Assembly (NCBI RefSeq): GCF_004762045.1
Contig: NZ_SJOM01000007.1
Location: 3,007,920 to 3,071,919, forward strand
Reading direction: 5' to 3'
DNA length: 64,000 bases
Origin: Mycobacterium sp. DL99
GTDB lineage: Bacteria; Actinomycetota; Actinomycetes; Mycobacteriales; Mycobacteriaceae
Positions 48,801-58,365 of the stretch are shown here, piece after piece (the stretch's first letter is position 1; every line of letters begins with the position of its first letter). A program made the translations under genes and the position numbers. The notes under the pieces are model-generated. The model did not search any database and had not been told where the DNA came from. It worked only from the letters and a program-made list of their open reading frames with translations.

Positions 48801-49146
48801 TGTCCCGTTCGCCGAGTCGTTCCGTCCTGCCAGTTCCGGGGATTCCGACGCCAGCGGCTTCCTTACCGAGTTGTATGCCACTCCGCAGGACGAATGGCCT
48901 TCGCGGTTGCGTCGTCTGGTCTCCGACCAGATCAGTGTGCTGCTGCGTCGTTCGATCGACCCGGACCGTCCGCTGGCCGAGTACGGCATCGACTCGCTCG
49001 GCAACCTCGAGGTACGGACCAGGATCGAGACCGAGACCGGGGTGCGGATCAGCCCGGCGGACATCACGACCGTTCGCGGGCTCGCCGACAAGCTGTGCGA
49101 GAAATTGATCGCCAGTGCCGACACGGAGCTGACACCGACGGCGTGA
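42868..49146 (+). CDS. Iterative type I polyketide synthase of the Mas/Pks2-Pks5 type
   Basis: A 2092-residue single-module, fully reducing PKS. Domain order: KS (about 8-430; Cys178 in VDSACSSG, His313 in EAHGTGTP, His349 in NIGHAQS), AT (about 540-840; Ser621 in GHSMGE, His725 in VASH), DH (about 900-1170; His927), ER (about 1420-1740; NADPH loop [11 protein letters not shown]), KR (about 1750-1950; [12 protein letters not shown]) and ACP (Ser2043 in GIDSLGNL). There is no TE. The VASH box and the length match mycobacterial enzymes that elongate a fatty starter with methylmalonyl-CoA to methyl-branched acids (Mas, Pks2, Pks3/4, Pks5). It starts with TTG at 42868 after GAGAGAGG. The syntenic M. 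tuberculosis locus has pks5. Confidence 0.93.
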   Translation: MAETPVTPIAVIGMGCRLPGGIDSPAGFWQALLRRDDLVTKVPLDRWDADEYYDPEPGVPGRSVSKWGAFLDDVTGFDADFFGYGEREAPSIDPQHRLLLETSWEALEHAGLAPTDVSGSLTGVFLGMTHNDYQMVAAEADALDGAYGFAGTNFSLASGRVAYALGVHGPALTVDSACSSGLLAIHMACRSLHESESDLALAGGASLLLDPKKMVAGSAQGMLSPTGRCHAFDVSADGFVSGEGVAMVLLKRLADAERDGDRVLAVIRGTAANQDGHTINIATPSEESQSAVYRAALAAGGVDPVTVGMIEAHGTGTPVGDPIEFASLAAVYGTDGPCALGSVKTNIGHAQSASGAIGLIKAVLALQHGSVPANLHFTELPEPMARLKSSLVVPTELMQWPVEGAHPRRAAVSSYGLSGTNVHAVLEQAPDAGSEPAGESNGDSEAMIFAVSSTSADELRRTAGRLANWLTHEAGDQPLPDLAYTLTRRRAHRPVRTTVTAATAEELTAALREVAEGDAVYEPAVGTGERGPVWLFSGQGSQWAGMGAQLLANEPAFAAAIAELEPLIAAESGFSVTEAISDPEPVKGIDRVQPTIFAMQVALAAALKSRGVLPGAVIGHSMGEAAAAVVAGALSLQDGVKVICRRSTLMMRISGSGAMASVELPAQHVLSELAARGITDVVISVIASPRSTVVGGTTERIRELVADWEQRDIMAREVAVDVASHSPQVDPILDDLVEALADLTPLTPSVPYYSSTSYDPRDEPYTDADYWVDNLRHAVRFSAAVQAALEDGYRVFGELAPHPLLVHPAEQVARSLDISIAALPSMRRETQMPTGLLQYVGDLHSAGAAVDFATLYPAGTLSDAPLPTWTRQPLTVSRDAREHVPGGGHLLSVHPLLGAHVVLPEDPERHVWQADVGVEAQPWLADHQVHNVAALPGAAYCEMALVAGRSLLGDACEVRDITFEQMLLLDDETLVSAEATVTPEGAVDFLVETAKQGERLRRAAAVIVEADPSDVPARHDLTELKAAHPRRVEGDGLRKWFAEKGIQYGPAFSGLAAAYTAEGPVTSVLAEVALPSAIRSQQGAYQIHPALLDVCFQSVAAYAEGEDPGGLLLPLGVNSLRASGSTRAAHYCLLQVTSADATSVEADLDLLDEDGEVLLVVRGLRLGTGMSESGQRERVFNERLLAVDWQEQELPEVQTSGTGRWLLITPDEADLLATELADALEPDLGDVSTVVWPEGANHSAHAESLRNHLDADSYSNVVVVLAGAADAGDRQSASRGLQHVQRVVHIVRELIEVDDQAPRLHLITRSAQSVLSGDAINLDQIGLRGLVRVIGNEQPQLHATQIDIDERTDAKDIARQLLTGSPEDETAWRDGKWYTARLGASPLAADERLSTNVDMSTDAVRLSIRTPGDFGSLELTAFERTAPERGCIEVRVGASSLNFIDVLAASGRYPGLAEQSGTLGRDFAGIVTAVGPDVADHKVGDRVAGVSTTGCWGTFVTCASDLAVALPDGLATASAAAVPTAHATAWYALRDLARISAQDKVLIHSATGGLGLAAIAIAREAGAEVFATAGSPERRQLLRDMGIKYVYDSRTLSFADEIRRDTNGYGVDVVLNSLTGSAQRAGLELLAFGGRFVETGVADLRGDASLTPAMIREGLSFHAVDLSTLSQRRPDVVRRLLDTVFGKIAEGALPLPEIKTYPFTDWAAAMELMDAAGHAGKLVLEVPESGSDTAVVPPEHAPAFRSDGAYVITGGLGGLGRFLAEKMASAGCGRIVLNARSQPSAEALVELDRIRGLGTEVEVVTGDIADAATAEALVSAATATGLALRGVLHAAAVVEDATLTNITDDLVARDWTPKAVGAWNLHEATRSESLDWFCCFSSAAALVGSPGQGAYAAANSWLDGFTRWRRNEGLRSSAIAWGAWTEIGKGTGFAEASDSAIVPDEGAHAFETILRHDRGYAGYTPIVGVSWLADFAKRVPFAESFRPASSGDSDASGFLTELYATPQDEWPSRLRRLVSDQISVLLRRSIDPDRPLAEYGIDSLGNLEVRTRIETETGVRISPADITTVRGLADKLCEKLIASADTELTPTA

Positions 49147-49180
49147 TGCCGAATTCGGTTGATTTTATAGAGGAGTCACG

Positions 49181-50596
49181 TTGCTGTTAGGTTCCGTTGC
49201 GATCGGTTCGATCGAGGAGTGGGAAGCTCCGCCCGGTTCTGCTGTGTCCTGGCGTGCTTCGCCCGGTTCGTGCGCCAAGGCCGCTGAAGCGCCTGTCAGC
49301 GACGTGCCGGTCAGCTACATGCAGGCCCAGCACCTGCGGGGCTTCGTCGATCAGCGAGCCAAGGGCCTGGACTACTCCCGTCTGGTGATCGTGACATGTG
49401 ATATTCCAGGGCAATGCGACATCAGGGCGATGACATATGTGGTCAATGCCCATGTGCGCCGGCATGACACGTTCCGCAGCTGGTTCGAGTACCACGATGT
49501 GCACAACATCGTGCGTCACCAGATGACGAACCCGGCCGACATCAAGTTCGTGCCCACCCGGCACGGCGATCTCACGTCGGAGGAGCTGCGTCAGCTCACG
49601 CTGTCGACACCGGATCCGCTGCACTGGGATTGCTTCACCTACGGCATCGTTCAGTACCCGGATCGATTCACGATCTACGTGAGCATCGACCACCTGCACA
49701 TGGATGCGACGTTCGCGGGTGTCACGCTCATGGAGTTCCACGCGATGTACACCACCCTCGTCGGTGGTGGCGCTCCGCTGGCACTTCCGGAGGCGGGGAG
49801 CTACGACGCCTTCTGCATGCGTCAGAAGGAACTTCTCGGCTCGTTGACGGCGGACTCGCCGGAAGTCAAGGCATGGGCCGACTTCGCGACGAACAACAAC
49901 GGCAGCCTGCCGGACTTCCCACTGCCCCTGGGCGATCCGCTCGAGCCGTGTGGAGCGGAGATGTGGGTCGAGACCCTCATGGACGAGGAGCAGACAGCCA
50001 ATTTCGAGTCGGCATGCGTCGCTGCCGGGGCCCGCTTCATCGGTGGCATGCTCGCCTGCACGGGGCTGGCCGAGCATGAGTTGACCGGAGCGGACACCTA
50101 CTACGGGCTGACCCCGAGCGATACCCGCAAGACCACCGCCGATCTCATGACGATGGGCTGGTTTACCGGGCTGGTGCCGATCACCGTTCCGATCGCGGGC
50201 AGGTCCTTTGCCGAATCGGCCGTTGCGGCACAGAAATCCTTCGACGCCGGACATCAGCTCGTGGATGTCCCGTTCTATCGGGTGCTCGAGTTGAGACCCG
50301 AATTGGATTGGCCGAGGCCGAACTTCCAGGTGATCAACTTCCTGGACGCGGGAGCGGCGCCATTGTCGGTCCTGCTCACCACCGAGCTGGAATCGATGCG
50401 GATCGGAATGTTCAGCGACGGTGTGTACTCGTACCAGATGACGGTGTTCCTGGTGCGTCTGAAGGACCGGACGGCGGTCTCTGTGGTCTACCCGAACAAC
50501 CCCGAAGCGCATGAATCGGTCGGTCGGTACGTCAAGGTGCTGAAATCGACGTGTGCGCGGGTGCTGGAGAACCTCGGCGCAGGGTCGCGCAAGTGA
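49181..50596 (+). CDS. PapA-family acyltransferase
   Basis: A 471-residue polyketide-associated acyltransferase of the condensation-domain superfamily. The catalytic HxxxD is His171-L-H-M-Asp175 in VSIDHLHMDATFAG; the second half has TMGWFTGLVPI where related enzymes have DFGWG. PapA proteins pass the PKS product from the ACP to a hydroxyl of trehalose (PapA1/A2/A3, PapA4) or phthiocerol (PapA5). It has a TTG start at 49181, six bases after AGGAG, and lies 34 bases behind the PKS. Being next to pks and fadD it probably acylates trehalose. Confidence 0.92.
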   Translation: MLLGSVAIGSIEEWEAPPGSAVSWRASPGSCAKAAEAPVSDVPVSYMQAQHLRGFVDQRAKGLDYSRLVIVTCDIPGQCDIRAMTYVVNAHVRRHDTFRSWFEYHDVHNIVRHQMTNPADIKFVPTRHGDLTSEELRQLTLSTPDPLHWDCFTYGIVQYPDRFTIYVSIDHLHMDATFAGVTLMEFHAMYTTLVGGGAPLALPEAGSYDAFCMRQKELLGSLTADSPEVKAWADFATNNNGSLPDFPLPLGDPLEPCGAEMWVETLMDEEQTANFESACVAAGARFIGGMLACTGLAEHELTGADTYYGLTPSDTRKTTADLMTMGWFTGLVPITVPIAGRSFAESAVAAQKSFDAGHQLVDVPFYRVLELRPELDWPRPNFQVINFLDAGAAPLSVLLTTELESMRIGMFSDGVYSYQMTVFLVRLKDRTAVSVVYPNNPEAHESVGRYVKVLKSTCARVLENLGAGSRK

Positions 50597-50632
50597 GTCG
50601 CGGAATGAAGTCAGAACAGGAAGGCACACTTG

Positions 50633-52357
50633 ATGGCTGAGTCAACACTCAACGGCGTGCTGCGTGAACGGGCGAGCATGCAGCCCAACGATATCGCCTA
50701 CACCTTCGTCGATTACGAACGTGACTGGGACGGCGTCGAGGAGACCCTGACCTGGGGCCAGCTCTACCGGCGCATCCGAAATCTGGCGGGGGAGCTGCAG
50801 GCCCACGCCGCATCGGGAGACCGCGCCGTGGTCCTCGCACCGCAGGGCCTGGACTACATCGTCGCCTTCCTGGCTTCGCTGGAAGCCGGCGTGGTCTGTG
50901 TTCCGCTGTCGACGCCGATGGTCGGCAATCACGATGAGCGGGTCACCGCTGTCCTCCGTGACGCGGCGCCCACCGTCATCCTCACCACGTCCGCCATCTC
51001 CGAGACTGTGACTCCGTATGCGGTGGCGCAGGACGGCAACCCGGCGCCCGTCGTGCTCGAGGTCGACAAGCTCGACCTCGATGCCCGCAAGGCGGTTCGC
51101 CTGAGGCGCGAGGCCGCTCCGGATACCGCGTACCTCCAGTACACCTCCGGCTCGACGCGGACCCCCGCGGGCGTGATGGTGTCGAACCGCAACCTGACGG
51201 CCAACTTCGAGCAGATGATGGCCAGTTTCTACCCGGACTACAACCGGGTGCCGCCGTCAGACACAACGGTCGTGACGTGGCTGCCGCTGTACCACGACAT
51301 GGGCATGATGGCCGGCATCGTTGCGCCGATTCTGGGTGGCTGGCGCACCGTGATGATGAGCCCGCTGGCATTCCTGGCCCGGCCGGCACGCTGGATGCAG
51401 CAGCTCGGCAGCGTCCCCACCGGCTTGACCGCCGGACCCAACTTCGCCTTCGACCTGGCCTCGGCCAAGACCACCGATGACGATATGGCGGGTTGCGATC
51501 TGGGCAACGTACTGAGCATCATCAGCGGGGCCGAGCGCGTCCACCAGGCGACCGTCGAACGCTTCACCAAGCGGTTCGCGGCATTCAATCTGCAGGGCAA
51601 GGTGATTCGCCCGTCCTACGGTCTGGCCGAGGCCACGCTGTACGTCGCGACACGCGAGCCGGGGAAGCCGCCGGTGGTGGCTCATTTCGAGCCCGAGAAA
51701 CTGGCGGCCGGGCACGCCGAGCGGTGTGCCAGTGGAACCGCGCTGATCAGCTACGGGACCCCGCAGAGCCCGGCGGTACGGATCGTCGATCCGGAAACCC
51801 GCATCGAGGTGCCCGCCGGGATGATCGGTGAGATCTGGGCACAGGGCGAGAACATCGCGGCCGGGTACTGGAACCGACCCGACGAGACGCAGGAGACGTT
51901 CGGCGCGACGGTCGACGGCGTACCCGACGGAACCTGGCTGCGGACCGGCGATCTGGGCTTCATCTCCGAAGGTGAGTTGTTCATCATCGGCCGGGTCAAG
52001 GATCTCCTGATCGTCCGCGGGCGCAACCACTACCCGGACGACATCGAGGCCACGGTGTCGGCGATCTCCCGTGGGCGCGTCGCTGCGATTGCGGTGAACC
52101 ACGACGAGGAAGAGAAGCTGGTCGCCGTCATCGAGGTCAAGAAGCGTTCCGACGAAAGCCCGGAGGCCCTGGCCGAGCGTCTCACGTTGATGAAACGCGA
52201 AGTGATCTCCGCCATCTCGACGGCGCATGGACTCAACCCCGCCGACCTGGCACTGGTCGCCCCCGGCTCGCTCCCGATCACCACCAGCGGCAAGGTCCGT
52301 CGTCAGGCGAGTGCAGAGCTGTACCGCCGACAGGAGTTTGCGAGGTTGGACGCCTGA
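50633..52357 (+). CDS. Fatty acyl-AMP ligase (FadD21/23/24-like)
   Basis: A 574-residue adenylating enzyme of the FAAL type. Adenylation motifs: YTSGSTRTPAGVMVSNRNL (P-loop), SYGLAEATLYV, TGDLGFISEGELFIIGR, and the C-terminal TTSGKVRRQ with the lysine. The TRTPAG region and WLPLYHDMGMM are FAAL-like; they activate fatty acids as acyl-AMP and load them on the PKS. The ATG at 50633 follows AGGAAGG (a TTG at 50630 is also possible). It is 36 bases behind papA. It probably loads the starter fatty acid on the adjacent PKS. Confidence 0.92.
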   Translation: MAESTLNGVLRERASMQPNDIAYTFVDYERDWDGVEETLTWGQLYRRIRNLAGELQAHAASGDRAVVLAPQGLDYIVAFLASLEAGVVCVPLSTPMVGNHDERVTAVLRDAAPTVILTTSAISETVTPYAVAQDGNPAPVVLEVDKLDLDARKAVRLRREAAPDTAYLQYTSGSTRTPAGVMVSNRNLTANFEQMMASFYPDYNRVPPSDTTVVTWLPLYHDMGMMAGIVAPILGGWRTVMMSPLAFLARPARWMQQLGSVPTGLTAGPNFAFDLASAKTTDDDMAGCDLGNVLSIISGAERVHQATVERFTKRFAAFNLQGKVIRPSYGLAEATLYVATREPGKPPVVAHFEPEKLAAGHAERCASGTALISYGTPQSPAVRIVDPETRIEVPAGMIGEIWAQGENIAAGYWNRPDETQETFGATVDGVPDGTWLRTGDLGFISEGELFIIGRVKDLLIVRGRNHYPDDIEATVSAISRGRVAAIAVNHDEEEKLVAVIEVKKRSDESPEALAERLTLMKREVISAISTAHGLNPADLALVAPGSLPITTSGKVRRQASAELYRRQEFARLDA

Positions 52358-52387
52358 TCGGGGCTGAACCGAAGCGCTGAAACCACT

Positions 52388-53092
52388 ATGTGGGCAACCC
52401 TTTTGCTGATGGCCATCGCGGTCAGCCTCGAACCGGTGCGGATCGGGCTGACCGTGCTGATGCTGAACCGACCCCGGCCGGTGCATCAATTGCTGGCGTT
52501 CCTGTGCGGTGGGTTCCTCATGGGCCTGGTGGTCGGCGGGACGGCGTTGCTTGTCCTCGACGCCGCACCGCTGGCCGCAGGCACGCTCACCGTGCCGAGG
52601 ATGCAGATCGGGATCGGCATCCTCGCCCTGATCGCCGCGGCGTTGGTGGCGGCGAATGTGGGTGCGAGGCGGGTGCAACCGGCAGAGGCGGCGGCTGAGG
52701 AGTCCGGCTCCGGCCAAGTGGCACTCGCGGCGCCGCGAGTCGGTCTGAGAGACCGGATACGGGCAGTGATGCAAGGTAATTCGCTGTGGGTCGCCGGTGT
52801 CAGCGGGCTGGGTATCGCGTTGCCTTCGGTCGACTACCTGGCGGCACTGGCGGTCATACACGCGTCCGGTGTCGCACCCGGCACACAGGTTGGTGCGGTG
52901 ATCGCATTCAACCTGGTGGCCTTTGCACTCGTAGAGATCCCACTCCTGAGTTACCTGATCGCGCCGCAACGTACGCTGGTGTGGATGACCCGCGTGCACA
53001 CCTGGATCCGTTCGTGCACGCGGCGCGACGTGGCGATGATTCTTACTGCGGCAGGGGCTTTGTTCATCACGATCGGCCTGCTGGGGATATGA
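52388..53092 (+). CDS. GAP/Sap-family membrane protein (lipid addressing)
   Basis: A 234-residue membrane protein with about six hydrophobic helices (LLLMAIAVSLEPVRIGLTVLML first). It has the SLEPVRIGL...RPRPVHQLLAFLCGGFLMG pattern of the GAP/Sap family, related to LysE-type exporters. Gap is needed for surface export of glycopeptidolipids and Sap for sulfolipid-1, in both cases beside an MmpL. It is 30 bases behind fadD, and its TGA overlaps the start of the next gene (ATGA). Confidence 0.88.
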   Translation: MWATLLLMAIAVSLEPVRIGLTVLMLNRPRPVHQLLAFLCGGFLMGLVVGGTALLVLDAAPLAAGTLTVPRMQIGIGILALIAAALVAANVGARRVQPAEAAAEESGSGQVALAAPRVGLRDRIRAVMQGNSLWVAGVSGLGIALPSVDYLAALAVIHASGVAPGTQVGAVIAFNLVAFALVEIPLLSYLIAPQRTLVWMTRVHTWIRSCTRRDVAMILTAAGALFITIGLLGI

Positions 53093-54411
53093 GCGACAGC
53101 ATGACACCGCCGACGGGTGGTGCTCAGAAGGGAGACGGCAGGATGCCTGGAGTCAACGGAGGACGTCGGCGTCGCGAAGCAGTCCGTGGTCGGAGCCGGT
53201 CACGAGATGCCGTCCGACGCGTGCCGCAAGGCCTGCTGGCCGGAACCTTCGCCGTCGGTCTCGTAGCCGCGGGAACGGTGTTCGGCGCCGGAACCGCCTC
53301 CGCCGAGACCGCGCTGATCTTCGGCGGCGCCCGCGGCCCCGGCATTCCGTGGGACCAGATCACCAACAGGGTGGGCCGCGGCTATTACCCGAACGCGAAC
53401 CGGCACATCGTCGAGTATCCCGCCGGGATGGTGTACGGCCGGTTGCCGGACAAATTGTGGCCCGGCAACGACATCTCGACCGAGAGCGTCGGCGATTCGG
53501 TGGACATCGGTGCCCGCAACCTGAAGGCCGCGCTGGCGGGCACCCCCGGCCAGACCGTGGTGGTCGGCAACTCCGAGGGGGCCCTGGTGCTCAGCGAGGC
53601 GTTGGCGCGCCTCTCGCAGGATCCTGGTGCGCGTGCGCCGGAAGGCGTGTCCTTCACGCTGTTCGGCCCGCCGCAGGCGGTGACGCCGTTCAGCCATTCG
53701 GTCCTGTCGTCGCTGACGCCGGGGACCTACATTCCGCTCATCGATTACACCGTGCGCGGTCCCGTGGAAAGCCAGTACGACACCACGCTGGTGGTGGGGC
53801 AATACGATTTCATCGCCGACTTCCCCGACCGGCCGGACAACTGGCTGGCACTGGCGAATTCCCTTGTCGCCCTGGAGTACCTGCACACCGAGACCTCCTA
53901 CAGTACGCGCGCAGACATACCGCCGGAGAATGTCTTTGTCACGGTCAACTCCAAGGGCGCGACGCAGACCGCTTATTTCCTGCCGACCAAGCTCCTGCCG
54001 CTGACCCGGCCGCTTCGCGACCTCGGCGTTCCCAATGAGCTGGTCGATCAGCTCGACGGTGTGGTGCGGCCGATGGTGGACGCCGGCTACTCACGTAACG
54101 ATTATCCGGGTGCCCCGGCAACCGGTATCGATCCCGTGGCCCGGGCCAACGTCGAGGACTGGATGCGGCAGGCCGGCACGGGCCTGTCGGAACTGCCGCC
54201 ACAGCAGACTCCCGCATCGCAGCCCACGATCAAGCTGAGCCGGACCGACCAGGAGAATGTCGACAAGGCTGTGCAGGACTTCAAGTTGAGCCCGACCGAT
54301 CAGGCCAACATCGACAAGGCTGTGCAGGGCGTCAAACTCAGCCCGACCGACCAGGCCAATATGGACAACGCGGCTCAGCAGGTGAAGAACCTGTTCCCGG
54401 GGATCGGCTAG
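53089..54411 (+). CDS. Secreted PE-PPE domain hydrolase/acyltransferase (Chp-like)
   Basis: A 440-residue protein with an Arg-rich cytosolic start and one signal-anchor helix (LLAGTFAVGLVAAGTVFGAG, about residues 50-70). The PE-PPE alpha/beta-hydrolase follows (about 75-335), with the nucleophile in VVVGNSEGALVLSE (GNSEG). Chp1 and Chp2, encoded in the sulfolipid and polyacyltrehalose loci, use this fold to move acyl chains between trehalose esters outside the membrane; here the role should be the same. The C-terminus adds three 17-residue repeats (listed separately). The ATG at 53089 overlaps the sap stop. Confidence 0.88.
   Translation: MSDSMTPPTGGAQKGDGRMPGVNGGRRRREAVRGRSRSRDAVRRVPQGLLAGTFAVGLVAAGTVFGAGTASAETALIFGGARGPGIPWDQITNRVGRGYYPNANRHIVEYPAGMVYGRLPDKLWPGNDISTESVGDSVDIGARNLKAALAGTPGQTVVVGNSEGALVLSEALARLSQDPGARAPEGVSFTLFGPPQAVTPFSHSVLSSLTPGTYIPLIDYTVRGPVESQYDTTLVVGQYDFIADFPDRPDNWLALANSLVALEYLHTETSYSTRADIPPENVFVTVNSKGATQTAYFLPTKLLPLTRPLRDLGVPNELVDQLDGVVRPMVDAGYSRNDYPGAPATGIDPVARANVEDWMRQAGTGLSELPPQQTPASQPTIKLSRTDQENVDKAVQDFKLSPTDQANIDKAVQGVKLSPTDQANMDNAAQQVKNLFPGIG
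54232..54384 (+). repeat. Three tandem 51-base (17-residue) coding repeats in the Chp-like gene
   Basis: Units begin at 54232, 54283 and 54334 and read K-L-S-(R/P)-T-D-Q-(E/A)-N-(V/I/M)-D-(K/N)-A-(V/A)-Q-x-(F/V). They are amphipathic, likely helical, and follow a Pro/Gln linker. The DNA copies two and three are the closest, so they arose most recently. Confidence 0.9.
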
Positions 54412-54437
54412 ACCACTTCGCCTTTGCCGCCCGGAGC

Positions 54438-57400
54438 TCAGCTGCCGGGCTGTGTTCCTCGCTTGGCGGCCACCCTCAGCCGGCTTCTGAGCCGGTTGAG
54501 CTGACCTGTCACGAAATCCGACGGCCACCAGTTCGCCGACCCGATCAGGGTGGCGATCGCGGGAACGGTCAAGGTGCGCACCAGGAACGTGTCCAACAGA
54601 ATCCCCACACCCACCACGAATCCGGCTTGCACGACCGTGCTGATGCTGGCGAACAACAACCCGAACATCGATGCCGCGAAGATCAGACCGGCCGCGGTGA
54701 TCACACCGCCGGTGGACCCGACTGTGCGAATGACACCCGACCGCACACCATGCGGTGACTCATCGCGTATTCGAGATATCAACAGCAGGTTGTAATCGGC
54801 GCCAACGGCGACCAGCACGATGAAGGTCAGTGCGGGCACGCTCCAATGCAACTGTTGGCCGAGCACATACTGGAACATCACGACACCGATGCCCAAGGCC
54901 GACAGATACGAGATCACCACCGAGGCGATCAGATACAGCGGAGCTACAAAGGCCCGCAGCAGGACAACCAGGATCAGCAGCACGACCGCGATCGTGACCG
55001 CGATGATCAGCCGGATGTCGTGGTTGTAGAAGTCGCGGGTATCGCGCAGCATCGCCGGATATCCGGCGATCGATACCGAGGATCCGTCGAGAGCGGTGTT
55101 CGGCAGGGCGCCGCGCGCCGTGTCACTGATCGCATTGACCAGGTTCATCGCCTCGGTGCCGAACGGATTGATGTCGGTCTGGATCAGGTAGCGCGCGGTA
55201 TGGCCGTCGGGGGAGATGAATGTCGCTGCGGCCTTACGGAATTCGTCCTGGGTGAGAATCTGGGCGGGCACGTAGAACCCGGACATCGGCGGGCTGGCCG
55301 CGTCGGTCTTCATGTTGAGCAGGAAAGCCGATGCCTCGTCGAGCCCCGATCCCATTCGTTTGGTCTCGGTGACCAGTTGGGACACTCCGTCTGCGATCTG
55401 CCGGCTGGCGTCGGCGAGGGTATCCGCGCCGTTCTGCAGCGTGCCCAGCTGTGATCGCGCCTGGGCCGGATTGGCCAGTCCCATGGATTGCATGGCTTTG
55501 CTCGCGGTCTCGACGGTGGCGCTGAGCTTCTTGACCGTGTCATCGAGGGTCTGCACGGGATCAGTGGCTCGCAGATCCCGTGCCAGGGCAGCGATCTGAT
55601 CGAAGGTTCCGTCAGTGCGTGCGGCGGCGAGCCGTCGCAGTGATCCGCGGGCCTCGAGACAGGCCGGGTCGGTGAGGCAGACCGGGCTGGTGTCCAGTCC
55701 GCGCAGGACCGGATCGATCCACGGCATTCCGTTGGTCAGATCGGAGAAGTTCGAACCGAGCGAGTCGCCGAGTGCCCGCATACTGCTGACAAGCTTTGCC
55801 GCGCTGTCGATCTGCTGAAGTGTCGTATTGCCGCCGACTTGCTGTTGCATCGTCGCCAGGGCATCGACCAGGCCACGTGCTCCGGCCACGCCGCGGGTGA
55901 CCTGCGTGCGTACATCGAGGAGACTGGTGGCCAGGGAATCGGCGCCGTCGGTGAGCCGGTTGAGATCGCTTGCGCGCCCGTTGATCTGTGTGGACGCGTC
56001 GTTGAGCTTGGTTCCGACCTCACCGGCCTGATAGCTCAGCCGTGCCTGCTGCAGGGATTCTCCGGTCGGCCGGGTGATTCCGCGTACGACCGCGATTCCG
56101 GGAAGCTGGCTCACCCGTTGGGCCATCTGCTCCAGGTCGGCCAGCGCCTGGGGCGTGCGCAGTTCGTTCGGAGACTGGATGATCAGATACTGCGGGATGG
56201 CCGAGCTGATCGGGAAGTGATCCTCCAGCGCCGCATACCCCATCGAACTCTCGGCGTGCGCCGGCAGTGCTTTGCGGTCGTCGTAGTTGTATTGGACCAG
56301 GGTCGCGCAACTGGCCAGCGCCGCAAGGACAACCAGGCTGGCGGCCAGGTGAGACCACGGCCGGCGCACGATGCGGATCCCGGATCGCCGCCAGATCCGG
56401 GTGGTGAGATCACGGCGCGGGGCTATCCAGCCGCGACGGCCGACCAACACCATCACGGCAGGCAACAGCGTCAACGCGGCCAGCAATGCGATGCCGATGG
56501 CGACTGCCAGTGCGGTGCCCACCGTGGAGAACACACCCAGCTGAGCGAAGGTCATCCCGAGGAAGGTGACGGCCACCGTGGCGGCGGACGCCGCGATGAC
56601 CTTGCCGATCGAGCCGAGCGCCTCTACGACCGCGCGATCGGATTCCAGCCCCTCACGCAGATAGTCGTGATATCGGCTGATCAGGAAGACCGCGTAGTCG
56701 GTCCCGGCTCCGGCCATCATGGCAGTCAGGAACACGACGGTCTGGTTGGAGATCCCCATGCCGAGTGAGGCCAGGCCGGCGATCACCGACTGTGCGGTGA
56801 CCAGCGATGCCCCGATGGTCAGCAACGGCAGCAGCATCGTGACCGGATTTCGGTAGATGATCAGCAGGATCACCAGCACCATGCCGATCGTGGCGATCTC
56901 GATGGCGGTCGTGTCGCGTTCGCCGATGTCGGTGAGATCGGCGACGGTCGCGGCGGGTCCGGTGAGGCTCGCTGTGAGCGAGACGTCATGCACGCTGTCT
57001 TTGACGATATCGGCGACGCGGGTATAGGACGCATATGACTGCGGTGAACCGACGTTCCCAGCGATGCCGACCGGCAGGATCCAGGCCTTGCCGTCTTTGC
57101 TGGACATGACCTCGCGCAGGGGAGGGGCACTGATGAAGTCCTGCAGCATCACGACGTCTTTGTCGTTCTTGCGCAGGTTGTCGACGAGGGTGCGGTAAGT
57201 CGCCTCATCGGCCGGACCCAGCCCCTTGTCGTTCGTCAAGACGACGAGTAGGACGTTCTCCGAGCCGGATTCGTGAAACGCCTCGGTCATTTCGCGGGTC
57301 GCGAGAGTAACCGGCGCGTGCGACGGCAGGATCGCGACCGGGCGTTGCTGCACCATCAGCGTCAACGACGGGAACGTGAGCGGCAGCGCGGCCGCGATGG

Positions 57401-57509
57401 CCAACCAGATTCCGATGATGAGCCAGGGCCAGCGCACTATCAACGAGCCGAGCCGGACGAACAGCGAGGAGTGTTCGGCGGTGCTCGTAGATTCTGTGGG
57501 CGGCGGCAC
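54438..57509 (-). CDS. MmpL-family RND lipid transporter
   Basis: A 1023-residue RND transporter with two MMPL halves. Each half has a membrane bundle and a large extracytoplasmic domain. The proton-relay motifs are [20 protein letters not shown] ([10 protein letters not shown] in TM4) and [16 protein letters not shown] in TM10, both with the essential Asp-Tyr pair. A long helical insert (about 470-730, with [14 protein letters not shown] and [17 protein letters not shown]) is typical of the MmpL8/10/12 group, which export sulfolipid, diacyltrehalose or LOS precursors. It starts with GTG 57509 and converges with the chp gene, ending 26 bases from it. Confidence 0.94.
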   Translation of the reverse strand: MPPPTESTSTAEHSSLFVRLGSLIVRWPWLIIGIWLAIAAALPLTFPSLTLMVQQRPVAILPSHAPVTLATREMTEAFHESGSENVLLVVLTNDKGLGPADEATYRTLVDNLRKNDKDVVMLQDFISAPPLREVMSSKDGKAWILPVGIAGNVGSPQSYASYTRVADIVKDSVHDVSLTASLTGPAATVADLTDIGERDTTAIEIATIGMVLVILLIIYRNPVTMLLPLLTIGASLVTAQSVIAGLASLGMGISNQTVVFLTAMMAGAGTDYAVFLISRYHDYLREGLESDRAVVEALGSIGKVIAASAATVAVTFLGMTFAQLGVFSTVGTALAVAIGIALLAALTLLPAVMVLVGRRGWIAPRRDLTTRIWRRSGIRIVRRPWSHLAASLVVLAALASCATLVQYNYDDRKALPAHAESSMGYAALEDHFPISSAIPQYLIIQSPNELRTPQALADLEQMAQRVSQLPGIAVVRGITRPTGESLQQARLSYQAGEVGTKLNDASTQINGRASDLNRLTDGADSLATSLLDVRTQVTRGVAGARGLVDALATMQQQVGGNTTLQQIDSAAKLVSSMRALGDSLGSNFSDLTNGMPWIDPVLRGLDTSPVCLTDPACLEARGSLRRLAAARTDGTFDQIAALARDLRATDPVQTLDDTVKKLSATVETASKAMQSMGLANPAQARSQLGTLQNGADTLADASRQIADGVSQLVTETKRMGSGLDEASAFLLNMKTDAASPPMSGFYVPAQILTQDEFRKAAATFISPDGHTARYLIQTDINPFGTEAMNLVNAISDTARGALPNTALDGSSVSIAGYPAMLRDTRDFYNHDIRLIIAVTIAVVLLILVVLLRAFVAPLYLIASVVISYLSALGIGVVMFQYVLGQQLHWSVPALTFIVLVAVGADYNLLLISRIRDESPHGVRSGVIRTVGSTGGVITAAGLIFAASMFGLLFASISTVVQAGFVVGVGILLDTFLVRTLTVPAIATLIGSANWWPSDFVTGQLNRLRSRLRVAAKRGTQPGS

Positions 57510-57583
57510 TTTACGATCCTACGGGCGAGCGGGTGGGCACCCGTCGGCGCCGTGGTGGCAGTGAATTGATGTGCGCCTCGACC

Positions 57584-58318
57584 TCACCGATTGCTCGGAG
57601 ACAGCCACCGGGTCTTGATCCGCCAGGAATGCGCGGAGGCGAGTGCGAAGATCGCGCCGCATCCGCAGGCGAAAATCCATACCAGACGGCCGTTCTCGAT
57701 GGGTTGCAGCGCCGGTACCAGCGACGTGACGATCCGGGTCGCGCAGGCAAGCATCCCGCTGACCGAGGCGAACAGGTAGATGTTGGCGATCCGCCGCGAC
57801 CGCGGGTCCTTGCGCAGGATCAGCATGGCGCGGGCCCCGTAGCCCAGCAGGTAGAGCAACGTGCCGCAGAGCAGGATCCAGTAGACGCTCAGCCAGAAAT
57901 CCGTCGGCACCTGGAAGAAATCGGCCCGGTACACCGCGGCACCGTTGCCCATCGAGAAGGTGGCCAGCAGCACCGGGATGCAGATGGTGGCCGGGCGCTC
58001 GACGTACTGCTTGAAGGAGCGCTGCATGGCGTTGTCGTCCTGGAGGCGGCCCAGGGAGTTGTAGACGATGGCCGACGCCGCGACGATGTAGGCGTCATGG
58101 CCGATGTAGTCCTCGACGTTCCACTTGCCCGTCAGCTCATACAGCACCTGTCCGATGGTCTCCGACGCCCACGGCGACATCAGCAGCACCGCCACCCCCT
58201 GCAGCGCGATGTTCAGGGTGGCGGCCACTTCCCATCGGCATGACCAGGTGACTCGCCTGATCCACAGGCTCCACAGGATGCAAGCCAGTGTGATCGCGAT
58301 GAGTGTGGCGACGGACAT
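57584..58318 (-). CDS. Polytopic membrane protein of unknown function
   Basis: A 244-residue protein with about seven hydrophobic segments (VATLIAITLACILWSLWI first). Conserved-looking polar parts include TGKWNVEDYIGHDAYIVAASAIVYNSLGRLQDDNAMQRSF. I do not recognise a characterised family; similar membrane proteins are often found next to the small HTH protein type encoded 47 bases upstream, and the two probably share a transcript. The ATG at 58316-58318 is chosen over an upstream open frame that would overlap the HTH gene. It lies 74 bases from the mmpL start, on the same strand, so read-through into mmpL is possible. Confidence 0.8.
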   Translation of the reverse strand: MSVATLIAITLACILWSLWIRRVTWSCRWEVAATLNIALQGVAVLLMSPWASETIGQVLYELTGKWNVEDYIGHDAYIVAASAIVYNSLGRLQDDNAMQRSFKQYVERPATICIPVLLATFSMGNGAAVYRADFFQVPTDFWLSVYWILLCGTLLYLLGYGARAMLILRKDPRSRRIANIYLFASVSGMLACATRIVTSLVPALQPIENGRLVWIFACGCGAIFALASAHSWRIKTRWLSPSNR

Positions 58319-58365
58319 AACAATTTGCCTCGGACGGTGTTGCGGACAGCTGACGTGCCGGCGGC

